In this document: positions 1 through 5,088 of the stretch, piece after piece
How the letters are laid out: each line of letters starts with the position of its first letter
How positions within the stretch are numbered: position 1 is the stretch's first letter
Assembly: GCA_003152255.1 (NCBI GenBank)
Contig: PLZT01000681.1
Span: 1 to 5,088 of the forward strand
DNA length: 5,088 nt
Origin: Methylocystaceae bacterium
GTDB lineage: Bacteria > Pseudomonadota > Alphaproteobacteria > Rhizobiales > Beijerinckiaceae
Direction: 5' to 3'
Position numbers and translations under genes: made by a program
Notes under the pieces: model-generated
Database searches by the model: none
What the model was told of the DNA's origin: nothing
The model's input: only the letters and a program-made list of their open reading frames with translations

Positions 1-462
1 ACAAAAATTGCAGAAGAGCCCGTTTTGAATAGCGATTGAGTGCTGGATTTCGTTCAAGAGAGCTTCCACGGATGCGCCGCAGGTGGTGAGCGGGCCGGTG
101 ACCTGAAGCATCTTGTCGAGCTTGCGCTCGTGGATCATCACCCGTGTGCCGCGGGTCAAGTAACGGTTGCAGATCGCGAAGAAGCTCATGAAGGTTGCGC
201 CTGCGGAGTAAATCGCGGCCTTGCCAAGGAATACAAACCGACGTTGGGGCGACAGATCGCTATGGAAGCGAATATCTTCGCCCATCATACGCGCTACCTC
301 TGGGTCTCCTCCGAGGGTCGATAGCTCAATAATGACCAGACCCTGGGCGGGAGCCTCAGCGAATTGTCTCCTAAAGTCCTTATACATCTCGTAGTCGACC
401 GTGCCGGCCAATAGGACCCTGGGTGTATCGAAATCGTTGGCGGCCAACGGAGGCGTGCTCAT
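1..462 (-). CDS. ClpP-like (peptidase family S14) serine protease, N-terminal 154 residues, runs off left edge
   Basis: An open minus-strand frame runs from ATG at 462 to the window edge without a stop. It reads as a ClpP/crotonase-fold peptidase. A first beta strand (LVIIELSTLGGDP, residues 42-54) aligns with the ClpP strand that carries the oxyanion-hole glycines. AAIYSAGATF (82-91) carries the presumed nucleophile Ser86 in an SxGA setting, and TRGTRVMIHER (103-113) carries the presumed general base His111. The Ser-His spacing of 25 residues equals that of E. coli ClpP (Ser97/His122). The catalytic Asp would lie beyond the edge, so the triad cannot be completed here. There is no signal peptide, so it is probably cytosolic. 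The start is supported by TGAGGAA six bases upstream. The sequence is clearly divergent from housekeeping ClpP, so it is probably a stand-alone or accessory S14 paralogue; its substrate and any ATPase partner are unknown. Roughly 40-50 residues are probably missing. Confidence 0.75.
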   Translation of the reverse strand, partial: MSTPPLAANDFDTPRVLLAGTVDYEMYKDFRRQFAEAPAQGLVIIELSTLGGDPEVARMMGEDIRFHSDLSPQRRFVFLGKAAIYSAGATFMSFFAICNRYLTRGTRVMIHERKLDKMLQVTGPLTTCGASVEALLNEIQHSIAIQNGLFCNFC

Positions 463-467
463 GGGAA

Positions 468-474
468 TTCCTCA
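468..474 (-). promoter_or_regulatory. Shine-Dalgarno of the ClpP-like gene
   Basis: On the minus strand TGAGGAA lies about five to six bases before the ATG at 462, which is normal spacing. It supports 462 as the start. The rest of the upstream stretch up to the IS end at 582 shows no promoter that I could defend. Confidence 0.6.
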
Positions 475-582
475 GGGGCGTTGAGTCCGTTCGGGTGGGA
501 TGTGCAACAGGGAGCAGTCCATCCAAGATAACATTAATTTGAAGCTGTCGCTCCAGCGGCCAGCATTTTTCCGTCGATAATC

Positions 583-604
583 GTAAGCGTCACGGCGCGA
601 CCAC
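583..604 (+). repeat. Left terminal inverted repeat of the IS66 element
   Basis: It starts GTAAGCGT, the usual opening of IS66-family ends, and lies about 80 bp before the tnpA start. Compared with the reverse complement of 3733-3754 it matches at 15 of 22 positions: the first eight are identical, and a second matching block falls at positions 16-18 and 20-22. It is presumably the transposase binding and cleavage end. Confidence 0.7.
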
Positions 605-652
605 ACTGACAAATTTGCCGTGAATCGGCGATGATTGCTCCGCGATTGATGC

Positions 653-656
653 GGAG
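653..656 (+). promoter_or_regulatory. tnpA: Shine-Dalgarno that sets the tnpA start
   Basis: GGAG lies seven bases before the ATG at 664. The in-frame ATGs at 631 and 649 have no comparable site, so 664 is preferred and the 11 upstream codons are treated as non-coding. Confidence 0.6.
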
Positions 657-663
657 TGATGCG

Positions 664-1086
664 ATGAGGAATGATGATAGCCATAAGGCTAGCTTTACGC
701 GTAGCACGATGGCCGGGGACTTACGACGCATCGAGGTGATCACGGGGACGACGCGGCGTCGAACATGGAGCGCGCAAGAAAAGGCGCGTATGGTTGCCGA
801 GAGTGTTGAGCCGGGGGCGAATGTGTCGGAAGTCGCGCGTCGCCATGGCGTCAATCGCGGGCAGTTGTTCACTTGGCGGCGGCAAGCGATGAGAAGCGGC
901 TCTGTTGATGGCGGCGCGAATGCGCCGACGTTCGTTCCGGTCTCCATGGCGCCATCCGAGGAGCCCGGCGTTGAACAATCATCCAGCATCGAGATCGAAA
1001 TGGGCAGCGTCCGCATCCAGGTTCGCGGCGGCGTGAATGGAGCGGCGTTACGCACGGTTTTGTTGGCGGTGCGGAGCGTGCGATGA
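664..1086 (+). CDS. tnpA: IS66 accessory protein TnpA (helix-turn-helix), intact, 140 aa
   Basis: This is the first gene of the IS66 operon, a small DNA-binding protein needed together with TnpB and TnpC for transposition in studied IS66 elements. From the chosen start, residues 34-50 (TWSAQEKARMVAES and following) and the helix-turn-helix NVSEVARRHGVNRGQLFTWRR (53-73) match the transposase_8/IS911-like N-terminal fold. The C-terminal half carries the usual FVPVSMAP motif followed by a short IEIEMGSVRIQV strand. The length fits the family and there is no internal lesion, making this the only undamaged transposition gene here. The start at 664 is chosen over 631 because of the GGAG at 653. Its TGA overlaps the tnpB ATG as ATGA, which suggests translational coupling. 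Confidence 0.85.
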   Translation: MRNDDSHKASFTRSTMAGDLRRIEVITGTTRRRTWSAQEKARMVAESVEPGANVSEVARRHGVNRGQLFTWRRQAMRSGSVDGGANAPTFVPVSMAPSEEPGVEQSSSIEIEMGSVRIQVRGGVNGAALRTVLLAVRSVR

Positions 1087-1438
1087 TTGCGCCTGGGATG
1101 GGGCTTCGCATCCTGGTGGCGACGCAGCCGGTCGACTTTCGGCGCGGCATGGATTCTCTTGCAGTGCTGCTGAGCGAAGCGCTACGAGATGACCCATTTT
1201 TCGGAGCACTGTTGGTCTTTCGATCGAAACGAGCGGATCGAATCAAAATCCTGGCTTGGGACGGAACAGGCCTGTGTCTGTATTCGAAGCGTTTGGAAAA
1301 CGGGCGTTTTATATGGCCGCCGATCCGCGACGGATCAATCACGCTGAGCGCCGCGCAATTGTCTCGTCGCTCATCGACGGTTCGGATTGACGCCGCCTGT
1401 CCACCCATGTTGTGAAAAGACCATCACGAGCGGGCTGA
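1083..1438 (+). pseudogene. tnpB: IS66 protein TnpB (Orf2), C-terminal tail frameshifted
   Basis: Residues 1-94 are a clear IS66 Orf2 protein: VATQPVDFRRGMDSLAVLL near the N-terminus, DPFFGALLVFRSKRADRIKIL in the middle, then WDGTGLCLYSKRLENGRFIWP. The family's usual tail (AQLSxLIDGxDWRR...) is present in the DNA but out of frame. An extra TC in TCTC at 1362-1365 shifts reading, so translation ends at 1415 with 16 unrelated residues, giving 110 aa. In the restored frame the expected tryptophan codon after GSD is TGA (1388-1390), and the frame then continues through THVVKRPSRAG to a stop at 1436-1438, for about 117 aa in total. The tail is therefore damaged twice, while the conserved core is intact and could still be functional. 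The ATGA overlap with tnpA implies coupled translation. Confidence 0.85.
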
Positions 1439-1487
1439 ACACCAACAAATATATGGCTTTGTTAGAGGTTCATGGTTAGCTTTCGCT

Positions 1488-3156
1488 ATGGTCATTCGAG
1501 ACGATTCGCCATTGGATGTGCGACTTCTAAAGCAGAAGATCGTCGAGGCTGCGCGCGTCGTCGAAAAGCTTCAAACCGAAAAGCAAGCTCTCTCGAAAGA
1601 GCGCGACGAGACGATAGCGCAGCGCGACGAGGCGGTGCAAGAGAACGAGAAGCTGTTGCTCATTCTCTCCCAATACAAGCGCGCAATTTTCGGTCGGCGT
1701 TCGGAAAAGATCGACCCCGATCAATTGCAACTGCTGCTTTCACAAATCGAACAACCCGCCGTTGGCGCGGCGAACGAGAATGAAGCCCAGGGCGCGGGCG
1801 AGAACGAAGCTGAAAAGCAGCGCGCCGCTTTCGGGTCGACGATACAGCCGCGCCCCAATCGCAATCGCGGCTGTTTGCCTTCTCATCTGCCGCGCGTTGA
1901 TGTGATCATCGACATCACCGACAAGAGCTGCCCATGCTGTGGCGGCGGTCTGCACAAGATCGGCGAGACGCAAAAGGAGATGTTCGACGTCGTTCCGATC
2001 CAATATCGGGTGAAGCGGATCATCCGTCCGCGTTATGGTTGCCGGGCCTGCGAGAGCGCGGTCGTTCAGGCGCCGGCGCCTGAACAGCCGGTCGACGGCG
2101 GCATGGTGGGCGAAGCCTTCCTTGCCCATGTCGCGACGATGAAGCGCGCCTACCATGTGCCGCTCTATCGGCTCGAACAGATGCTTGCGGCGCAGGGGAT
2201 CGCTCTCGATCGATCGACACTGGCGCTAAGGATGGGCCGAACGGCGTAGTGGTTGAAGCCCTTGCACCAATTGCTGCTCGAAACGGCGCTCTCCTATCCC
2301 AGGCTGTTTGCCGATGAAACGCCGATCCCGATGCTCGATCCGGGTCGAGGTCGAACCAAAACTTGCCAGTTTTGGACCGTGGCCACGGATGACCGGCCTT
2401 GGGGAGGGCCAGCGCCGCCCATGGTCGTCTATGTCTTCGCCGAGGATCGCTCGGGCAAGCGAGCGAAGGTGATATTCGACGGCTTTTCCGGTATTCTTCA
2501 AGTAGACGGCTATGCGGGCTACAATTGCCTCGTCGATCCTGGTCGCGCGGGAGGGCCAGTGACGTTCGCGTTCTGCTTTGCTCATGCACGACGGAAAATC
2601 TATGACGTCCATGTCGCGACGAAATCGAAGATCGCGGCGCAGGCGCAGTTGCGCATCGCCGCCTTCTACGAAATCGAAGATCGCATCCGTGGCAAATCCG
2701 CCATTGAGCGCCGCGGCGTGCGGCTGGCCGAAACGAAGCCGCTGATCGACGACTTCAAAATCTGGCTCGAAGCGCGATTGGCGGAACTGTCGAAAAAGTC
2801 TGGACTGGCCAAGGCGATCCGCTACACGCTGTCGCATTGGACCGGATTGACACGCTTCCTCGACGACGGACGCATCGAGATAGATAGCAATACAGTGGAA
2901 CGCACCATGCGTCCGATCGGACTCGGCAGAAAAAAATCATCTTTTCGCCGGCAGTCCCCGAGGCGGCGAAACCTGGGCGATCTTGTCGTCGCTCATCAAC
3001 ACTTGCAAACTCAACAGAATCGACCCGCAGGAATATCTCACCGACGTTCTGGAACGCATCGTGTCCGGCGGCACAAAGATCAACCGCCTTCACGAACTCC
3101 CGCCATGGGACTGGAAGAGCGCGTGCGAGGCCACGGAGCTGAAAGACGCAGCCTGA
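1488..3156 (+). pseudogene. tnpC: IS66 DDE transposase TnpC, broken by an amber codon and a +1 frameshift
   Basis: The repaired reading would be about 555 aa, normal for IS66 TnpC. Domain order: a coiled coil rich in Lys/Glu/Gln (about 12-63); FGRRSEK (68-74); a zinc ribbon with C148-C151 and C185-C188; VPLYRLEQML (224-233); then the DDE core with Asp276 (FADETPIP), Asp340 (LQVDGYAGY), the FCFAHARRKIYD signature, and Glu471 (DSNTVERTMRPI). Two lesions break it. Codon 254, tryptophan in relatives (the WWL motif), is TAG at 2247-2249. A run of seven A at 2930-2936 has one A too many, after which the true frame (HLFAGSPRGGETWAIL, then LHELPPWDW) continues to TGA at 3154-3156. Uncorrected, it yields a 253-aa N-terminal piece and a downstream frame from about 2253 to 3224 with a scrambled tail. 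The start at 1488 lacks a strong ribosome site; AGAGG at 1464-1468 is rather far. Confidence 0.9.
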
Positions 3157-3173
3157 ACGCTGGATCCGTTCAG
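3153..3173. terminator. Hairpin across both convergent stop codons
   Basis: CTGAACG at 3153-3159 pairs perfectly with CGTTCAG at 3167-3173 around a 7-base loop. It contains the tnpC stop (3154-3156) on plus and the stop of the antisense gene (3170-3172) on minus. The position suits a bidirectional terminator, but there is no T-tract on either side, so intrinsic termination is uncertain. Confidence 0.35.
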
Positions 3174-3607
3174 TTGGACGGCAGGGCTTCCGGGACTTCC
3201 GGCGCGTCGCTCGCATCGGAATAGATCTCTTCGTGAATGACGCGCAGCGTCACTTCATTCAGATAGGTCCGCAGGGCTTGATTGAGTTCGGTGAACTCCG
3301 GCCACAGGACCGTGTCGATGAAGCCTTTCGGCGCCCGGATCACAACCGTGGTGTGTCGCTGCCGCCGATATCGATAGGGCTTCAGCCCATAACGCCGGCT
3401 CAGGGCCATGAACAACTGACGCGACCACTGGTCCGGCATCGAAAATTGCATCTCGATCGCTGGATCGCTGCGTCCGAGTTCGGCCAGACGCGCCTTGACG
3501 CGCCCCAATGCCGCTTCGGCGGCCAAGCGTTCACCCGCCGTTCCGGCGCCCGCGAACAAAGCTTCTATCTTTCGCAGTTTGTCGCGCAACTGTGACTCTG
3601 GAGACAT
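3170..3607 (-). CDS. Conserved-looking hypothetical protein, 145 aa, antisense within the IS66 element
   Basis: A complete minus-strand frame. The ATG at 3607 (MSPESQLRDKLRK) is preferred over an in-frame TTG at 3622, which has no ribosome site; even 3607 has only a weak GGCGAG upstream. Residues 1-47 look helical (LRDKLRKIEALFAGAG, then an Ala/Glu-rich helix) and recall the N-terminal helices of DUF2786-type proteins, though that link is only an impression. The second half has ordered motifs, PDQWSRQLFMALSRRYGL, an Arg/Tyr-rich KPYRYRRQRHTTVVIRAP strand and TVLWPEFTELNQALRTYL, and ends in a short acidic tail. There is no signal peptide or membrane segment, and the basic middle could bind nucleic acid. 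Codon use and domain-like composition argue for a real gene. It converges on tnpC with 13 bp between stops and lies inside the terminal repeats. Function unknown; I believe similar proteins are common in rhizobia but cannot verify that here. Confidence 0.7.
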   Translation of the reverse strand: MSPESQLRDKLRKIEALFAGAGTAGERLAAEAALGRVKARLAELGRSDPAIEMQFSMPDQWSRQLFMALSRRYGLKPYRYRRQRHTTVVIRAPKGFIDTVLWPEFTELNQALRTYLNEVTLRVIHEEIYSDASDAPEVPEALPSN

Positions 3608-3655
3608 CGCAAATCTCGCCAATGGATTCGAACACGGTCAACCCGAGCATCCGAT

Positions 3656-3700
3656 AATCGCCAGGTCAATCGCCCAAATCGCGATGTCCACCTCAATCGC
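3656..3700. repeat. Four AATCGC (GCGATT) copies near the right IS end
   Basis: AATCGC occurs at 3656, 3668, 3677 and 3695, with start-to-start spacings of 12, 9 and 18 bases. The left end, read inward, has GCGATG at 628 and GCGATT at 642. Subterminal repeats can be transposase binding sites, but this role is only a guess. The stretch 3623-3732 otherwise holds no gene that I can support. Confidence 0.3.
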
Positions 3701-3732
3701 ACGACTGCGCCACGCCCGCGAGAGCCAAAACC

Positions 3733-3754
3733 GTGATCGTCTCCCAACGCTTAC
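3733..3754 (-). repeat. Right terminal inverted repeat of the IS66 element
   Basis: The segment ends CAACGCTTAC, so its reverse complement opens GTAAGCGT like the left end, with 15 of 22 matches overall. The outermost bases 3751-3754 also encode the end of the neighbouring peroxiredoxin-glutaredoxin gene (TAA stop at 3753-3751). The absence of a matching 8-bp duplication outside it leaves some doubt. Confidence 0.6.
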
Positions 3755-4484
3755 TTCGCCAACCAGGTCGTCAGTTCGTCGGCACCGCCGATGTGTTGGC
3801 CATCGACATACACCTGAGGTGTCGTGCCGCGTTCGGCCGCTTGCAGAGAACTGTAGCTGACGCCATGGCTGCCCAACACAATCTCCTCAAAGCGATAGCC
3901 CTTCTCGCTCAACATCTTGCGGGCGCGAGCGCAATGCGGGCAGCCCGGTTTGCTGAAAAAAGAAATTCGTGGCGGGACGATCGCATCGGGGTTGATGTGC
4001 TTGAGCATTGTATCGGCATCCGACACCTTGAAAGGATCGCCCGGCTCTTCCGGCTCGATGAACATCTTTTGAATCAGGCCATCCTTCACCAGCATGGAAT
4101 AGCGCCAGCTGCGCTTGCCCAGGCCGATCGCCGCCTTGTCCACCACAGGAGGCCCATGCCTTCGGTGAATTCACCGTTGCCATCCGGCAGGAAGCAGATG
4201 TCCTTGGCGTTCTGCTCCTCTTTCCAGGTTTCCATCACGAAGGGATCGTTGACTGCGAGACAGATGACGCTGTCGATCCCATTCGCCTTGAAGACACCCG
4301 CCAGTTCGTTGTAACGCGGCAGGTGTGTGCTGGAGCAGGTCGGCGTGAAGGCGCCCGGCAGTGCGAACAGCACCACGGTCTTATCCGTGAACAAGGCGTC
4401 GCTGCTGACCTTCTGCCATTCATCATTGACCCGAATGGGGAATGTGACGTTTGGAACTTTTTGGCCTTCTCGTGATTTCAGCAT
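3751..4484 (-). pseudogene. Hybrid peroxiredoxin-glutaredoxin, frameshifted by a 2-nt duplication
   Basis: The repaired protein would be 243 aa, close to known hybrid Prx5-glutaredoxins such as that of Haemophilus influenzae. These reduce hydrogen or alkyl peroxides using glutathione in the cytosol. Peroxiredoxin domain: residues 1 to about 160, with PGAFTPTCSSTHLPRY carrying the peroxidatic Cys50 and the family segment SVICLAVNDPFVMETW (72-87). Glutaredoxin domain: about 170-243, with the redox motif CPHC (Cys182 and Cys185) and TTPQVYVDGQHIGGADEL for glutathione binding. After GMGLL (residue 113) the gene contains CACA at 4144-4147 on plus where CA is expected. The extra two bases end the peroxiredoxin frame at 4086, and the rest (DKAAIGLGKRSWRYSMLVKDG onwards) is in another frame. 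The start is ATG 4484 with GGGAA six bases upstream. The stop is supplied by the IS66 right end, apparently at or within a few residues of the natural C-terminus. Confidence 0.9.
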
Positions 4485-4595
4485 GGTCTTTTCCCGGGTT
4501 CGTGGACTGGTTGTCAATGCTCGAAAATACACTCGCGGTTTTTCGCGCAACCTGTTTCGCCGGGCTCGTATGGGCCTTGGCGGCCGCTGCGCGAG
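4485..4595 (-). other. Spacer between ATPase remnant and peroxiredoxin start
   Basis: This is 111 bases, open in the minus frame but resembling neither neighbour. It should hold the leader of the peroxiredoxin gene. A TTGACA (minus strand, 4517-4512) is present but too close to the start to be a usual -35. I see no convincing promoter or operator. Confidence 0.4.
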
Positions 4596-4811
4596 GAATA
4601 CCGGGGCGAAACCGTCGGCATTCTCGATGGCCTTGGCCGCCGCCATCGTCTTTTGCTGCTTTTCGTCGCCAAGGCTGCCGGCATGGAGAATGTTGGCGCC
4701 CATCCCGAGTTTCTTGGCGGTTTCCTGGGCGATGGCCAGCGCATCCCCGGTCACCATCTTGACGCTGACACCCATCTGTCGGGCGGTCGCGATGGTTGCC
4801 TTGGCGTCGTC
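4596..4811 (-). pseudogene. Internal fragment of a plasma-membrane-type (type III) H+-ATPase
   Basis: Seventy-two minus-strand codons match the cytoplasmic P/N-domain region of proton-pumping P-type ATPases: DDAKATIATARQMGVSVKMV leads into the hinge motif TGDALAIAQETAKKLGMGAN, followed by ILHAGSLGDEK and IENADGFAPVF. In complete proteins this is preceded by DPPR and followed by FPEHK...VGMTGDGVNDAPAL; neither is here. Homology stops abruptly on both sides (KRLAAS before, LAQRPP after), with no phosphorylation DKTGT motif and no membrane segments. It cannot be a working pump and is a recombination or deletion remnant. It is in frame with, and upstream of, the peroxiredoxin start, separated by 37 unrelated codons, so a read-through fusion is formally possible but probably accidental. 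Confidence 0.8.
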
Positions 4812-5068
4812 GCTCGCCGCCAGCCGTTTCATATAGCGACTCCCAGAATATCGCGCGTCGGAGCCCGAGGGCGTCGATGCCGTCCTCTCCATGAGCGGAA
4901 CCCTATTCGGGCCAGACCGCGCGCGACAGGACCGGAATCTACCCATGGCATAAGGGATATTGCCTGCCGCGTCGCAAGACAGGAAAACGCACGCTTCGCC
5001 GTGGTCGATCCCCGCTATGCTGCGATGATACTCAAGGCCTGCCGACCGACCGCGGATGTTGCAATGGG
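4812..5068. other. Unassigned sequence, open on both strands
   Basis: No gene recognised. On minus, the frame that carries the ATPase fragment stays open up to the window edge (for example GIDHGEACVFLSCDAAGNIPYAMG just before the ATG at 4946). On plus, the complementary register is also open (QENARFAVVDPRYAAMILKA at 4980-5039). Both have a similar share of G/C at third codon positions, so composition does not say which, if either, is coding. It may be a fragment of a gene continuing to the right. Confidence 0.3.
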
Positions 5069-5088
5069 CGACGGGCGCAAGCCCGTCG
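5069..5088. repeat. Perfect 8-bp hairpin with GCAA loop at the right edge
   Basis: CGACGGGC (5069-5076) pairs fully with GCCCGTCG (5081-5088) around GCAA, a GNRA-type tetraloop when read on plus. It could be a terminator stem, a dispersed palindrome, or chance within coding sequence. What follows is outside the window, so a U-tract cannot be checked. Confidence 0.45.

Larger units (their letters stand above)
583..3754 (+). mobile_element. IS66-family insertion element, degenerate, about 3.17 kb, with a possible passenger gene
   Basis: The element is defined by the three IS66 genes tnpA-tnpB-tnpC in the usual order on plus, with tnpA and tnpB overlapping by four bases, and by imperfect terminal inverted repeats beginning GTAAGCGT. 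At 3172 bp it is longer than a typical IS66 of about 2.5 kb; the excess is a 438-bp antisense gene plus about 130 bp of non-coding sequence between tnpC and the right end. IS66 elements normally make an 8-bp target duplication, but the flanks differ (CGATAATC at 575-582 and TTCGCCAA at 3755-3762). That points to an old insertion, later rearrangement, or a misjudged right end. The TnpC transposase is broken twice and TnpB has a corrupted tail, so autonomous movement is unlikely. The left boundary is firmer than the right. Confidence 0.8.

Noticed and set aside
40..324. Plus-strand 94-codon frame near the left edge
   Set aside because: It is antisense to the ClpP-like gene, which has recognisable motifs and a good ribosome site; the plus translation resembles nothing.
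534..1055. Long minus-strand frame (173 codons) across tnpA
   Set aside because: Shadow of tnpA in GC-rich sequence; no motifs. Its last codons (IIDGKMLAAGATASN) lie outside the IS and could be an old gene end, but are too short to support.
1472..1783. ATG at 1472 preceded by AGAGG as the tnpC start
   Set aside because: It is out of frame with TnpC and the site is only three bases from the ATG; the encoded 103 codons are a shadow.
2247..2249. Stop-codon reassignment or recoding explaining the TGA and TAG at tryptophan positions
   Set aside because: The two differ (TGA and TAG), other tryptophans use TGG, and tnpA and the hypothetical gene end normally at TGA.
2020..2837. Overlapping minus-strand frames of 189 and 203 codons across tnpC
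   Set aside because: Arg/Pro/Ala-rich antisense shadows of the transposase with no domain features.
2928..2936. Programmed -1 frameshift at A-AAA-AAA in tnpC
   Set aside because: The heptamer is in the right phase for -1, but the conserved downstream frame requires +1 (or -2), so -1 shifting would not restore it.
3652..3660. CGATAATCG, identical to the nine bases at 575-583 around the left IS junction, as a displaced target duplication
   Set aside because: It lies 95 bp inside the right terminal repeat and has no IS end beside it; a 9-base match among several thousand bases can be chance.
4512..4517. Perfect TTGACA on minus as the peroxiredoxin promoter
   Set aside because: With 17-bp spacing the -10 would overlap the ribosome site just before ATG 4484, and no TATAAT-like sequence is there.

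Overview
The window looks like a decayed accessory region from an alphaproteobacterium, probably of the Hyphomicrobiales/rhizobial type. That placement is inferred from fairly GC-rich codon use, an IS66-type transposon whose proteins resemble rhizobial versions, a hybrid peroxiredoxin-glutaredoxin and a piece of a type III proton-pumping ATPase. No rRNA, tRNA or CRISPR array was seen.

Layout: (1) Positions 1-462, minus strand: the first 154 codons of a ClpP-like (family S14) serine peptidase, running off the left edge. (2) Positions 583-3754: an IS66-family element bounded by imperfect inverted repeats that begin GTAAGCGT. It carries tnpA (intact), tnpB (its C-terminal tail shifted by 2 nt) and tnpC (one amber codon and one +1 frameshift), all on plus. 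A conserved hypothetical gene on minus lies between tnpC and the right end, so it is a possible passenger. (3) Positions 3751-4484, minus strand: a hybrid peroxiredoxin/glutaredoxin gene broken by a 2-nt tandem duplication; its stop codon lies inside the right end of the element. (4) Positions 4596-4811, minus strand: a 72-codon internal scrap of a plasma-membrane-type H+-ATPase. (5) Positions 4812-5088: unassigned sequence, open on both strands, ending in a perfect 8-bp hairpin at the last base.

Reading: the minus-strand genes on either side (ClpP-like peptidase, peroxiredoxin-glutaredoxin, H+-ATPase remnant) are all of a stress-response kind and may once have been neighbours in a stress island later interrupted by the IS66 element. 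The element is very unlikely to move by itself, because its DDE transposase (TnpC) is broken twice. All three reading-frame shifts found (1362-1365, 2930-2936, 4144-4147) sit in short tandem repeats or a homopolymer, and both nonsense changes convert an expected TGG tryptophan codon to a stop. Genuine decay is the simplest reading, but sequencing error should be excluded. I did not find convincing evidence for a new biological system. The items most worth a second look are the antisense hypothetical gene inside the element, the ClpP-like peptidase and the scrambled ATPase/peroxiredoxin junction.
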